64,000 nt of DNA from Arthrobacter sp. zg-Y820 (GTDB lineage: Bacteria > Actinomycetota > Actinomycetes > Actinomycetales > Micrococcaceae): NCBI RefSeq assembly GCF_030142155.1, contig NZ_CP126247.1, forward strand, positions 124,001-188,000, written 5' to 3'. Positions 51,650 to 60,281 of this stretch are shown one piece after another. Each line of letters starts with the position of its first letter. Position 1 is the first letter of the stretch. The translations under genes and the position numbers were made by a program. The notes under the pieces are model-generated. The model saw nothing but the letters and a program-made list of their open reading frames with translations. It had not been told where the DNA came from and ran no database searches.

Positions 51650-52210
51650 TTGGCCACAGCCCTGACAGAGGACATCCTCGCTGCCGCCCGTGCCGGGAAA
51701 CCCAAGGCGCTGCGCGAAATATACCTGGTCCTGGCTCCGTCGATCCTGGGCTATCTCGCCGGCAAGGGATGTGAGGATCCGGAGGGCCTGACCCAGGAAG
51801 TCTTTCTGACGGTCTTCGGCAAACTGCACTCGCTCACCGGCGGCCTGTCCGGAATGCGCACCTTCGCTTTCTCGGTGGCGCACGCGCGAATGGTCGACGA
51901 CGCCCGACGGCGTGAGCGGCAACCGGTGTTTGCGCAGTTCCATCCCGCGGCCGATGTCCGAATCAGCGTTTCGGCCGAGGAAACGGTGCTTGAATCCGGA
52001 GCCGGCGTTGCCGCGCTGCTTGACGGGCTCCCGCCCCGGCAACAGGAAGTGCTGCTGTTGCGGGTTGTGGCCGACCTGTCGATCGAGGAAACAGCCAGCA
52101 TCATGGGCAGCAGCGAGGGAGCCGTCAAACAGCTCCAAAGCAGGGCGCTGAAAATATTGAAGGACCGGTTGGAACGGAAGGAGGAGCCAGCTCATGAACG
52201 AATCGCCTGA
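51650..52210 (+). CDS. RNA polymerase sigma factor (ECF/group 4 type)
   Basis: A 186-residue sigma factor. Region 2 is AAARAGKPKALREIYLVLAPSILGYLAGKGCEDPEGLTQEVFLTVF with MRTFAFSVAHARMVDDARRRER, and region 4 is LLDGLPPRQQEVLLLRVVADLSIEETASIMGSSEGAVKQLQSRALK. Start TTG 51650 is preferred (AGGGAAA upstream); ATG 51578 would add 24 residues. Three similar AT-rich motifs upstream may bind it. Its last codons overlap the next gene, a likely anti-sigma factor. Confidence 0.88.
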   Translation: MATALTEDILAAARAGKPKALREIYLVLAPSILGYLAGKGCEDPEGLTQEVFLTVFGKLHSLTGGLSGMRTFAFSVAHARMVDDARRRERQPVFAQFHPAADVRISVSAEETVLESGAGVAALLDGLPPRQQEVLLLRVVADLSIEETASIMGSSEGAVKQLQSRALKILKDRLERKEEPAHERIA

Positions 52211-52652
52211 GACCGGCGGCGACCCGAAAGTTCACCGCCTCCTTGCCGAATCCAACATTGAGGAAAGCCCGGAGCTCCTTAAGGGCCTGCGTCTCCTGCG
52301 TTCCTTTCGCGCCTCGCCGGCTCCGGAGCCGACCGGCGAGCTGGCCACACTGCTCAAAACCGCCAACCCGCCGCGTCAGCGGACACAGACGCACCGCGGC
52401 CTCATCCTGAGTTTCGCGCTGGCCGGTGCCATGGCGGCCGGGACAACCGGAGTTGCGGCCAGCAATGCCCTGCGGCTCACCTGCGAATCATTCACTGGCG
52501 GCGCAACGGAGCCCGCTCAGCCGAAGCAGGAGGACAGCGGGGAGACGGCGCCGCTGCCCGCCGAAAGTGCCGACGCGCAGGCGCCGTCCCCCGAAGCCGC
52601 GTTGTCCCCCGAACCCGCGCCGTCTCGGGCCGCCGGCGGGCGGCATCCCTAA
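52194..52652 (+). CDS. single-pass membrane protein, probable anti-sigma factor
   Basis: A 152-residue protein starting within the sigma gene (17-bp overlap) with an excellent ribosome binding site, GGAAGGAGGAG. The N-terminal 68 residues are cytosolic and helical, one transmembrane helix lies at about 69-92 (LILSFALAGAMAAGTTGVAA), and the outer part is proline/glutamate-rich. Layout and coupling fit an anti-sigma factor, but the usual zinc motif (HxxxCxxC) of ZAS domains is absent. It converges with and overlaps the CoA-binding gene by 4 bp. Confidence 0.7.
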   Translation: MNESPETGGDPKVHRLLAESNIEESPELLKGLRLLRSFRASPAPEPTGELATLLKTANPPRQRTQTHRGLILSFALAGAMAAGTTGVAASNALRLTCESFTGGATEPAQPKQEDSGETAPLPAESADAQAPSPEAALSPEPAPSRAAGGRHP

Positions 52653-53155
52653 GCGGTCAGCTGCCGTTTCGAGGAAATGACGCCGGTATTAAAGCCGGCC
52701 AGGTTCAGTCCGCCGTGGAACCGGGCGTGCTCAATCTTGACGCAGCGGTCCATCACCACGTCCAGCCCGGCAGCCTCAGCGGCGTGGGCCACGTCCTCAT
52801 GCCAGGAACCCAGCTGCAGCCACAGCGTTTTCGCCCCGACGGCGATGGTCTCCTCCAGCACGGACGGCAGGTCGTCGTGGCGGCGGAACACGTCCACAAT
52901 GTCCGGGACCTCGGGCAGATCCGCCAAGGAGGCGTAGACGGGCCGGCCCAGGATTTCCTTGGCCACCGGGTTCACGAAATAGACCGTGTACGGAGACGAC
53001 GAGAGCAGGTACGTCGCCACGAAGTAGGACGCCCGGGACGGCTTGTCCGAGGCGCCCACAATGGCAATGGACTTCGCGCTGCGCAGCAGCGCCAGACGCT
53101 CCGGAGCGCTCGGGCCGTCCCAGGCGCGCGGTTCGGCAATGGCTTCAGCGGACAT
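52649..53155 (-). CDS. CoA-binding domain protein linked to metY
   Basis: A 168-residue Rossmann-fold CoA_binding_2 protein. The nucleotide loop is SIAIVGASDKPSRASYFVATYL, then VYFVNPVAKEILGRPVYASLADLP, and TLWLQLGSWHEDVAHAAEAAGLDVVMDRCVKIEH at the C-terminal half. The family binds CoA or nucleotides; biochemical role is unknown. It overlaps the metY stop by 11 bp, so it is part of the same operon; a paralog lies at 62685. Confidence 0.88.
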   Translation of the reverse strand: MSAEAIAEPRAWDGPSAPERLALLRSAKSIAIVGASDKPSRASYFVATYLLSSSPYTVYFVNPVAKEILGRPVYASLADLPEVPDIVDVFRRHDDLPSVLEETIAVGAKTLWLQLGSWHEDVAHAAEAAGLDVVMDRCVKIEHARFHGGLNLAGFNTGVISSKRQLTA

Positions 53156-54524
53156 GGGCGGACTCCTTCAGCGGGGGCACAACCGGGACATCGGACGGGA
53201 CAACTGACGGGGCGGAAGCGGCATCAGCCGACGCCGCGGACGAGGCAGCGGCGTCGAGCGCCTGATCCAGGTCCCAGAGGATGTCCGCAAGGTCCTCCAG
53301 ACCCACGGAAATCCGGACCAGATCCTCGGCCACGCCCGCCGCGGTGAGCTGCTCCGGGGAGAGCTGGCCGTGCGTGGTGGAGCCGGGGTGGATGACCAGG
53401 GTCCGGGAATCGCCCACGTTGGCCAGGTGCGAGGCCAGCTGCAGGGCCTCAATAAAGGCCTTGCCGGCCTCGCGGCCGCCCCGGACTCCGAAGCTGAACA
53501 CCGACCCCGGTCCCTTGGGCAGGTATTTCTTCGCCCGCTCATGGTGCGGATGGGAGGGCAGCCCGGCGTAACTGACCCAGGACACGCGCTCGTCGGCCTC
53601 CAGCCATTCGGCAACCGCCTGCGCGTTTTTCAGGTGTTCGTCCAGGCGCTGCGGCAGCGTTTCCACCCCCTGCAGCAGCTGGAATGCTGACTGCGCGCTG
53701 AGCGCGGGGCCGATGTCGCGCAGCTGCTCGGAACGCAGCTTGGTGAGGAATCCGTACTCGCCGAAGTTCCCCCACCAGGAAATGTTGCCGTAGCTGGCCA
53801 CCGGCTCGGTCATTGCCGGAAACTTGCCGTTGCCCCAATTGAACGTGCCGGATTCGACGACGACGCCGCCCAGCGTGGTTCCGTGCCCGCCGAGGAACTT
53901 GGTGGCCGAGTGGATGACAATGTCGGCGCCGTGCTCGAACGGCCGCACCAGGTACGGAGTGCTCAGGGTGGCATCGAGGATCAGCGGCACGCCGGCGTCG
54001 TGCGCCACCTTCGCCAGCCCGGCGATGTCGGTGATTTCGCCGCTGGGATTGGCCACGACTTCGGCGTACACGGCCTTGGTGTTCTCCCGAATGGCCGCCG
54101 CGTAGTCCGCGGGATCCGTGCCGGGAACAAACGTGGTGTCGATGCCGAAGCGCCGCAGCGTCACGTCCAGCTGCGTCACGGTGCCGCCGTAGAGCTGCGC
54201 GGCGGCCACGATGTGATCCCCCGCGCCGCACAGGGCAGCGAAGGTCACGAACTCAGCGGACATGCCCGACGCCGTCGCCACGGCACCGATGCCGCCCTCC
54301 AGCGAGGCGATGCGCTCCTCGAAGGCCGCGACCGTCGGGTTGCCGATGCGGGAGTAGATGTTGCCGTACTTCTGCAGCGAGAAGAGGTTCGCCGCGTCGT
54401 CGGTGTCCTTGAAGACAAACGACGTGGTCTGGTAAATGGGCACGGCGCGGGCGCCGTGCGTGGCATCGGGGGTGCCGCCGGCGTGCAGGGCACGGGTCCG
54501 GAAGCCGAATTGTCGATCACTCAT
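53145..54524 (-). CDS. metY: O-acetylhomoserine sulfhydrylase (PLP-dependent)
   Basis: A 459-residue Cys/Met-metabolism PLP enzyme that makes homocysteine from O-acetylhomoserine and sulfide or, with other thiols, related thioethers. The PLP lysine is Lys209 in IHSATKFLGGHGT; substrate-phosphate and acid regions are YSRIGNPTVAAFEERIASLEGG and GDSRTLVIHPGSTTHGQLS. A C-terminal 30-residue Ala/Ser/Pro tail is extra. GGAAGGAG precedes the ATG. No known SAM riboswitch is visible in its 155-bp leader, unlike the importer operon. Confidence 0.94.
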   Translation of the reverse strand: MSDRQFGFRTRALHAGGTPDATHGARAVPIYQTTSFVFKDTDDAANLFSLQKYGNIYSRIGNPTVAAFEERIASLEGGIGAVATASGMSAEFVTFAALCGAGDHIVAAAQLYGGTVTQLDVTLRRFGIDTTFVPGTDPADYAAAIRENTKAVYAEVVANPSGEITDIAGLAKVAHDAGVPLILDATLSTPYLVRPFEHGADIVIHSATKFLGGHGTTLGGVVVESGTFNWGNGKFPAMTEPVASYGNISWWGNFGEYGFLTKLRSEQLRDIGPALSAQSAFQLLQGVETLPQRLDEHLKNAQAVAEWLEADERVSWVSYAGLPSHPHHERAKKYLPKGPGSVFSFGVRGGREAGKAFIEALQLASHLANVGDSRTLVIHPGSTTHGQLSPEQLTAAGVAEDLVRISVGLEDLADILWDLDQALDAAASSAASADAASAPSVVPSDVPVVPPLKESAHVR

Positions 54525-54679
54525 GAAATGAGTGCTCCTTCCTGGTGGGCCGCGGTGAAGCGGCTGCTCGATCGTTGCAAGTTGCGGGTGGCGGACGAAG
54601 AATGTTCAGCAGGACTGCGAACACAGCGGACGGGCAGCGGCGGAGGACGCCGGACGGAACGACGAAGGAAATGATTCCC

Positions 54680-54940
54680 ATGGACGAGTACGTCGTTGTC
54701 ATTGAAGCCGGCTACAAGCTGGGGGCCGCCACGCACAGGATCACTGCCACGGAGCCCCTGCCCCAGGGGGAAGCCAACCGGCTCTTCCTGGAGCTGATGG
54801 ACGGGCTGCACGCAGACCTGCTGCCGGCCAAGACGGACACCACGTATCTGGAGGTCTCGCCCACGGAGTTTCTGCGCATTCACCGGGCCATGGGCGGCGC
54901 GGTGGTGATGGACCGCGTGACGCTGACCCGGGTTCACTGA
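54680..54940 (+). CDS. small hypothetical protein
   Basis: An 86-residue protein beginning MDEYVVVIEAGYKLG and ending RVTLTRVH. It reads as a compact alpha/beta domain (GEANRLFLELMDGLHADLLPAK), with no known motif. ATG 54680 is chosen (GAAGGAA about 9 nt before); ATG 54671 is too close to it. It is divergent from metY and its end overlaps the acs-like gene by 7 bp on the other strand. Function unknown. Confidence 0.65.
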   Translation: MDEYVVVIEAGYKLGAATHRITATEPLPQGEANRLFLELMDGLHADLLPAKTDTTYLEVSPTEFLRIHRAMGGAVVMDRVTLTRVH

Positions 54941-56979
54941 CCGGCTCCTTGTCGCCGGGCTTCGCAGACGCGGGCGATGTCAGCGATGCACGGTTCGTTC
55001 TGCAGACTGGTGGTATCGCCCAGCCGCGTGCCCTCAAACAACTGGGTCAGCAGCCGGCGCATGATTTTCCCCGAGCGGGTCTTGGGCACATCTGGGACGA
55101 CGACGACGGCGGCCGGCTTGGCGATGGGCCCGATTTCCCGCGCGATGTGGGCCCGGAGCTCGGCGGTGACCCGCTGCATGAACACCGGATCCGCGGGGCC
55201 GGATTCGGGCAGGGCAGCGGCGGCGGACAGGACCACAAAGGCGGTGATCGCGTGTCCGGTTTTTGGATCGGCCACCGGGCACACTCCGGCCTCGGTGACC
55301 CAGGGATGGGACACCAGGGCGGATTCGATTTCGATCGTGGACAGGCGGTGCCCTGACACATTGAGCACGTCGTCGGTGCGGCCGAGGATCCAGGTGTCGC
55401 CGTCGTCGTCGTACCGGGCGCCGTCGCCGGCCAGGAACCAGCCCTGCCGCGCATACTGCCGCCAGTAGGAGGCGAGGTAGCGCTGCGGGTTTCCCCACAC
55501 GGTGCGGGCCATCGCCGGGCCGGTCCGGTCCACCACAATGAAGCCCTGGGTGTTCGGGGGCACCGGATTGCCGGCCTCATCCACGATTCGAGTGCTCACG
55601 CCGGGCAGGGCGCGGGAGGCGCAGCCGGGCTTGAACGCGGTGTCAGTGGGGCGCGGGGAGAGGATTGTGGCGCCGGTTTCGGACTGCCACCAGGTGTCGA
55701 TCACCGGCACCTCCCCGCGGCCAAGCTGCTCGCGCAGCCAGCGCCAGGCCTCGGGGTTCACGGCTTCCCCCACGGTTCCCAGCAACCGGATGGAGGAGAG
55801 GTCATAACGCTCCGGAACGCCGTCGGGGAACCAGCCCATCAGGGACCGGACCAGGGTGGGCGCGGTGTAATAGCTGGTCACCCGGTAGCGGTCGATAATC
55901 TCCAGGTGCCGTCCCGGATGCGGGGTGTTGGGAGTGCCCTCGAAAATAACCTGGGTGGCGCCGTTGGCGAGCGGGCCGTAGATCTCGTACGTGTGGGCGG
56001 TGACCCAGGCCAGGTCGGCGGTGCACCAATGCACGTCGGTGTCCCGTTCCGCTGGATCCGAATTGGCGAAGAGGTAGTCGTAGCTCCACGACGCCTGAGT
56101 CAGGTAGCCGCCCATGGTGTGCACCAGGCCCTTGGGCTTTCCGGTGGTTCCGGAGGTGTACATGATGAACAGCGGCGTCTCGGCGTCGAAGGCTTCCGGC
56201 GTGTGGGTGTCGGCGGCGGTGTCCACGGTCTCGTGCCACCACACGTCGCGGCCCTCGGTCCAGCTGATGTCCGATCCGGTGCGGCGGACCACCAGCACAT
56301 GCTCCACGGCGTTGGCCCCGGCAACCGCCGCATCGGCGTTGTCCTTCACCGGCACGGCGGTTCCGCGGCGGAACTGGCCGTCGGTGGTGACCAGCAGCTT
56401 CGCGCCGGTGTCCTCGACCCGGAACTTCAGTGCCTCGGCGGAGAAGCCGCCGAAGACCAGCGAATGGACGGCGCCGACGCGGGCGCAGGCCAGCGTGATG
56501 ACGATGGTCTCCACCAGAACCGGCAGGTAGATGACCACGCGGTCGCCCCGGCCGATGCCCAGGGCGTGCAGGGCGTTGGCGGCGCGGGAAACCTCCCGCT
56601 GCAGGTCCGCGTAGGTGACGGTGCGGCGGTCGCCGGGTTCGCCCTCGAAGTGCAGGGCGACTCTGCCGCCCAGGCCGGCGGCCACATGCCGGTCCACGCA
56701 GTTCACTGCGACATTCAGGGTTCCGCCGGCGAACCATTCGATCGCGGGGACGCTGTAGTCGGCGTCGGCCTCCGGGGTGTCCGGTCCGCTCAGCCGCTGC
56801 GGGGGGATGAAGGTGTGCGCGGTGTGCCAGGGCTGTTCCCACTGGAGCCTGCGGGCAGCTGCTTCCCAGAACGCGATCCGCTCGGCCTCGGTGGCGGGCT
56901 CGGTCACGGTTGCAGGGGTGACGGCGGCCGGGGTGCCCTCCGGGGCGGTAGTTGCGTCGAGCGCTGAGGTCAGGCCCAT
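54934..56979 (-). CDS. acetyl-CoA synthetase-type acyl-CoA ligase
   Basis: A 681-residue ANL enzyme that forms an acyl-adenylate and then acyl-CoA. Seen are IEWFAGGTLNVAVNCVDRH at the start, the ATP loop FIMYTSGTTGKPKGLVHTMGG, DTWWQSETGATILSP, GDGARYDDDGDTWILGRTDDVLNVSGHRLST, and Lys638 in KTRSGKIMRR, which is acetylated in AcsA to regulate it. Members use acetate or propionate. The start overlaps ssuC by 10 bp, so it is the last gene of the sulfonate-importer operon, an unusual setting. Confidence 0.92.
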   Translation of the reverse strand: MGLTSALDATTAPEGTPAAVTPATVTEPATEAERIAFWEAAARRLQWEQPWHTAHTFIPPQRLSGPDTPEADADYSVPAIEWFAGGTLNVAVNCVDRHVAAGLGGRVALHFEGEPGDRRTVTYADLQREVSRAANALHALGIGRGDRVVIYLPVLVETIVITLACARVGAVHSLVFGGFSAEALKFRVEDTGAKLLVTTDGQFRRGTAVPVKDNADAAVAGANAVEHVLVVRRTGSDISWTEGRDVWWHETVDTAADTHTPEAFDAETPLFIMYTSGTTGKPKGLVHTMGGYLTQASWSYDYLFANSDPAERDTDVHWCTADLAWVTAHTYEIYGPLANGATQVIFEGTPNTPHPGRHLEIIDRYRVTSYYTAPTLVRSLMGWFPDGVPERYDLSSIRLLGTVGEAVNPEAWRWLREQLGRGEVPVIDTWWQSETGATILSPRPTDTAFKPGCASRALPGVSTRIVDEAGNPVPPNTQGFIVVDRTGPAMARTVWGNPQRYLASYWRQYARQGWFLAGDGARYDDDGDTWILGRTDDVLNVSGHRLSTIEIESALVSHPWVTEAGVCPVADPKTGHAITAFVVLSAAAALPESGPADPVFMQRVTAELRAHIAREIGPIAKPAAVVVVPDVPKTRSGKIMRRLLTQLFEGTRLGDTTSLQNEPCIADIARVCEARRQGAGQ

Positions 56980-57857
56980 TTTTTCACCGCCGACTTTTCG
57001 GCGAGGCCCAGCAGGGCATCGGTAATCTTGCCGATGACAGCCAGCAGGACAATGGCCAGCAGCAGCCGGTCGGTGCGCCCGTTGTTCTGCGAATCGATCA
57101 GCAGGAAGCCCAGCCCCATGGAAGAGGCGATCAGTTCAGCGGCGACCAGGAAGAGCCAGGCCTGCGCCAGTGCCAGGCGCAGCCCGGAAAACACGGAGGG
57201 AACGACGGCGGGCAGCTGCACGGTGGTCAGCAGCTTCAGGCCGTTGAGCCCGAAGGCGCGGGCGGCTTCCACCAGGTTCCGGTCCACGTGGCGCAGGGCC
57301 AGGGACACGGTGGTGAACACGGGGAAGAACGCGCCGATGGCGATCAGCGTGATCTTGGAATCCTCACCGATCTTCAGCCACAGGATCAGCAGCGGCACCC
57401 AGGCCAGCGACGGCACGGCGCGCAGCGCGCCGATCACCGGACTCAGCAGGATTTCTGCCAGCCGGGACAGGCCGAGCAGGGCGCCCAGCACCAGCCCCAG
57501 CAGTGCGCCGATGGCGAAGCCGATGAGTACCCGCTGCGTGGAGATGGCGACGTGCAGGCCCAGCTGGCCGCGGTCGATGAGGTCGGTCGCCGCGGTGTAG
57601 ACGGCGGCGGGCGACGGCAGCTGGACGGCGGTGAAGATGCCGGCTGCGGTGCTGAGCTGCCAGGCCGCGAGCAGTGCTGCCGGCACCACCAGACCCAGGG
57701 CGAGCCGGATCCAGCGGCGGGAGAGCGGTCCGGACGGTGCCGGGTTGTGTTCCGGTCCGGCCGGAGGCGCCGCAGTGGCTCCGGCGGCGGCTCTCCCGGC
57801 CCGGGAGGTTGGGACGGCGCTGGTTCCGGTGAGGTAGGGGTTGTCGGTGCCTGTCAT
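56970..57857 (-). CDS. ssuC: sulfonate-type ABC transporter permease
   Basis: A 295-residue inner-membrane permease of the SsuC/TauC class. A proline/alanine-rich cytosolic N-terminus (1-48) precedes about six helices. The EAA loop contacting the ATPase is NLVEAARAFGLNGLKLLTTVQLPAVVPSVFSGLRLAL. It overlaps ssuA by one base (TGATG) and the acs-like gene by 10 bp. With SsuA and SsuB it would import an alkanesulfonate, taurine or similar organosulfur compound. Confidence 0.9.
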   Translation of the reverse strand: MTGTDNPYLTGTSAVPTSRAGRAAAGATAAPPAGPEHNPAPSGPLSRRWIRLALGLVVPAALLAAWQLSTAAGIFTAVQLPSPAAVYTAATDLIDRGQLGLHVAISTQRVLIGFAIGALLGLVLGALLGLSRLAEILLSPVIGALRAVPSLAWVPLLILWLKIGEDSKITLIAIGAFFPVFTTVSLALRHVDRNLVEAARAFGLNGLKLLTTVQLPAVVPSVFSGLRLALAQAWLFLVAAELIASSMGLGFLLIDSQNNGRTDRLLLAIVLLAVIGKITDALLGLAEKSAVKKWA

Positions 57858-58957
57858 CAGGACTCCTTGACCGCGTCCGGGTCAGCGTTCTGGACGTAGG
57901 AATCATCGAGCAGGCTGTCCAGTGCCGTGTCGACGGCGTCCTGGCCGGCCACGTCACCGGTTTCCACGAGGGTGGGCCCGATCTTTTCGAGCACGCTGCG
58001 CTGGGCCTCGCCGGGCGCCGGGTCGACGTCGAGGTTGCTGCGGTCCAGCACCACCGTCTGCGCCACCGCCAGGTCCAGTCCGGCGACGTCGGCGAGGATC
58101 CGCGCGGTTTCCTCCGGGTTTTCGGCGGCCCAGGCGCGGGCCTTCTCGTAGGCGTTGACCACTGCCTGCGCCTGTTCCGGGTCCTCCGCAAGGAAGGCCT
58201 CGTTGGCAGCCAGGATGCCGTAGGTGTTGAAGTCCAGGTTGCGGTAGATCAGCTGGGCGCCGTTCTGCTCGGCGCCGGCCATGATCGGATCCAGTCCGGC
58301 CCAGGCGTCCACCGATCCGTTTTCCAGGGCGGTGCGTCCGTCGGCGTGCTGCAGCTGCTCCACGGTGACGTCGGAGAGGCTGAGTCCGGCCTCCTCGAGG
58401 GCCTGGACCAGGAAGAAGTAGGGATCGGTGCCCTTGGTGGCGGCCACCGACTTGCCCTTGAGGTCCGCCACTGAGGTGACGTCCGAGTCGGCGCCGACCA
58501 CCAGTGCCGACCATTCCGGCTGGGAGAAGACGTCGATGGCCTTGATCGGGGAGCCGTTGGCCCGGTTGAGCAGCGCGGCGGAGCCCGCCGTGGATCCGAT
58601 GTCGATGGCTCCGGAGCGCAGGTTCTCGTTGGCCTTGTTGGACCCGGCGGACTGCACCCACTCCACCGTGATGCCGTCCTCTTCCAGCGAGGATTCGAGC
58701 CAGCCCTTCTCCTTGATGATCAGGCTGAGCGGGTTGTAGGTGGCGAAATCAAGGGTGAGGGTTCCGCCGTCGGCCGCTTCCGCGTTGGCGGCGGGCTCGG
58801 TATCTTCACCGGCAACGCAGCCGGTCAGCAGCAGCGAGGCTGCGGCTGCGGCCGCGGCCAGGGCCTTGACCGGCCCGCGGGACAGGGCCGGTCGGCGGCG
58901 GGCCGGAGAAGAGTTGGCGGAAGGGGCGGGGGAAGGAACGACGGAACGGCTGTTCAT
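57857..58957 (-). CDS. ssuA: sulfonate-type ABC transporter substrate-binding lipoprotein
   Basis: A 366-residue extracytoplasmic lipoprotein. After a long basic N-region, the lipobox LLLTGC places the lipidated cysteine near residue 48. The binding domain resembles SsuA/TauA: DFATYNPLSLIIKEKGWLESSLEEDGITVEWVQSAGSNKANENL, GSTAGSAALLNRANG and SVAATKGTDPYFFLVQALEEAG. The ligand cannot be deduced. ATG 58957 has an AGAAAG ribosome binding site. It follows ssuB by 127 bp and overlaps ssuC. Confidence 0.92.
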   Translation of the reverse strand: MNSRSVVPSPAPSANSSPARRRPALSRGPVKALAAAAAAASLLLTGCVAGEDTEPAANAEAADGGTLTLDFATYNPLSLIIKEKGWLESSLEEDGITVEWVQSAGSNKANENLRSGAIDIGSTAGSAALLNRANGSPIKAIDVFSQPEWSALVVGADSDVTSVADLKGKSVAATKGTDPYFFLVQALEEAGLSLSDVTVEQLQHADGRTALENGSVDAWAGLDPIMAGAEQNGAQLIYRNLDFNTYGILAANEAFLAEDPEQAQAVVNAYEKARAWAAENPEETARILADVAGLDLAVAQTVVLDRSNLDVDPAPGEAQRSVLEKIGPTLVETGDVAGQDAVDTALDSLLDDSYVQNADPDAVKES

Positions 58958-59084
58958 GGGAGTTCTTTCTGCTGGAGGACGGCGAGCCGGGCGGAAAACG
59001 GCACTGAACTGCTGGGGGAGCGTCCGGACGAAGGGAACGGACGCAGGTGAGAAGGAGCTGCTGGGGAGGGGCGGTGCCGGGAGG

Positions 59085-59915
59085 CTAGTGGCGGTCGACG
59101 CCGAGGCTGGCCAGGAGCTCGCCGCGCATTCGCGCCAGCTCCGCCGAGGCCCGGTCCCGCGGCCGGTTGCCGGGCACGGTGATGACCTGGGTGATCGTGG
59201 CGCCGGATTTCTCCTGTTCCTTGCCCAGCACAATGATCCGGTCCGCCAGCTGGAGGGCTTCATCCACGTCGTGGGTGACCAGCAGCACGGTGGTGGGGGT
59301 GGCCGTGTGCACCGAGAGGAGCAGGTCCTGCATCTTCAGCCGGGTCAGCGCGTCCAGGGCGCCGAAGGGCTCATCGAGCAGCAGCACGCCGGGGGTCCGG
59401 GCCAGGGCACGGGCCAGGGAGGCGCGCTGGGCCATGCCGCCGGACACCGCCCGCGGGCGGTGCTCGGCGAACGGGCCCAGCTCCACCAGCTCCAACAGCT
59501 CGGCCACCTTCGCCTTGCCGTGCTTGGCGCTCATGCTTTTGGGCAGGCCCATCGCGATGTTGGCCTGGAGCGTCTGCCAGGGCAGCAGCCGCGGCTCCTG
59601 GAATGCGACGGCGCAGCGGTCGTCGATCCCGTGCACGGGGGTGCCGTTGATCAGGACTTCTCCGGTGCTGGCGGCGTCCAGGCCGGCTGCGGCACGCAGC
59701 AGCGTGGATTTTCCGCAGCCGCTGGACCCGAGGATGGCCAGGACCTCGCCCGGGCGCACCTCGAAGTTGATGTTCCGCAGCACCCGGTGTGCTTCGGGGC
59801 CGGCGCCGAAGGTGCGGCCCAGCGAGGAAAACGTGACGGGAAGAGCGGAGCCGGCGGCCTGAAGCGGTGCAGCGGGCGGCGCGGCGGCAGGGGACTGTGA
59901 AGCCAAGGCGGTCAT
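59085..59915 (-). CDS. ssuB: sulfonate-type ABC transporter ATP-binding protein
   Basis: A 276-residue ATPase. Walker A is GSSGCGKST (63-71), the Q-loop is VAFQEPRLLPWQTL, the signature is AVSGGMAQRASLARALA, Walker B is VLLLDEPFGALDALTR and the switch histidine is in LLVTHDVDEAL. EPRLLPW is characteristic of the nitrate/sulfonate/taurine group. The start is ATG 59915, with GGAGAG as ribosome binding site; that sequence is also the 3' strand of the S-box P1 stem, so it should be occluded when SAM is bound. Confidence 0.94.
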   Translation of the reverse strand: MTALASQSPAAAPPAAPLQAAGSALPVTFSSLGRTFGAGPEAHRVLRNINFEVRPGEVLAILGSSGCGKSTLLRAAAGLDAASTGEVLINGTPVHGIDDRCAVAFQEPRLLPWQTLQANIAMGLPKSMSAKHGKAKVAELLELVELGPFAEHRPRAVSGGMAQRASLARALARTPGVLLLDEPFGALDALTRLKMQDLLLSVHTATPTTVLLVTHDVDEALQLADRIIVLGKEQEKSGATITQVITVPGNRPRDRASAELARMRGELLASLGVDRH

Positions 59916-59920
59916 GTTAA

Positions 59921-60090
59921 CTCTCCATCGGTCCTGGCAGTAGCACCCTACGGAAAACGCCTTGGGCCGGTTACGGCCTCCTGCGGTGTTGTCCTCGCTA
60001 TTGCCGTTCCTCAAGGAGGAGGTACGGCAACCAGGGTTGCTGCGGCTTCACTGATCCAGGTCTCTCAGCCGCTCGGGATGGTCAAGAGCC
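59921..60090 (-). promoter_or_regulatory. S-box (SAM-I) riboswitch controlling ssuB-ssuA-ssuC-acs
   Basis: Read on the minus strand from 60090. P1 5' strand CUCUUGACCAUC (60088-60077), then the P2 kink-turn segment GAGCGGCUGAGAGA, TGAAGCCGCAGCAACC, an extended P3 with an extra hairpin (UUGCCGU/ACGGCAA), the conserved GGGUGCUACUGCC and P1 3' strand GAUGGAGAG (59929-59921). The last contains the ssuB Shine-Dalgarno, so SAM binding should block translation initiation. All S-box landmarks are in order; the P3 insert is longer than usual. Confidence 0.82.
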
Positions 60091-60281
60091 ACTAAACGCT
60101 TCATTCGGACAACGGGCAAGTCCCCGGCGTAACATTTCGACGCCGCGGCGCCAGCCGGAAAACCGCCGCGCGCGCCGGCCTGGAGGCCCAGGTCCGCCGC
60201 GGGGCCGGCTCCGTGCCCGCGGTTCACACAGGGTCATTGACTTCCGTTGAGCCGCATCGCTGTGCCAATACTGGAGCCGAA

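Noticed and set aside
54525-54679. SAM riboswitch before metY
   Set aside because: I searched the minus strand for S-box and SAM-IV landmarks (GCAACC, GGTGCTA, GGCAACCCTC) and found none.
59916-60014. Cysteine-containing leader peptide (GCYCQDRW) in frame before ssuB
   Set aside because: It is the translation of the S-box 3' end; it has no start signal of its own, and the RNA structure explains the sequence better.
60050-60080. TPP riboswitch, suggested by GGCTGAGAGA on the minus strand
   Set aside because: The rest of the element fits the S-box order (TGAAGCC, GCAACC, GGTGCTA) and lacks the TPP ACCTGATC region.
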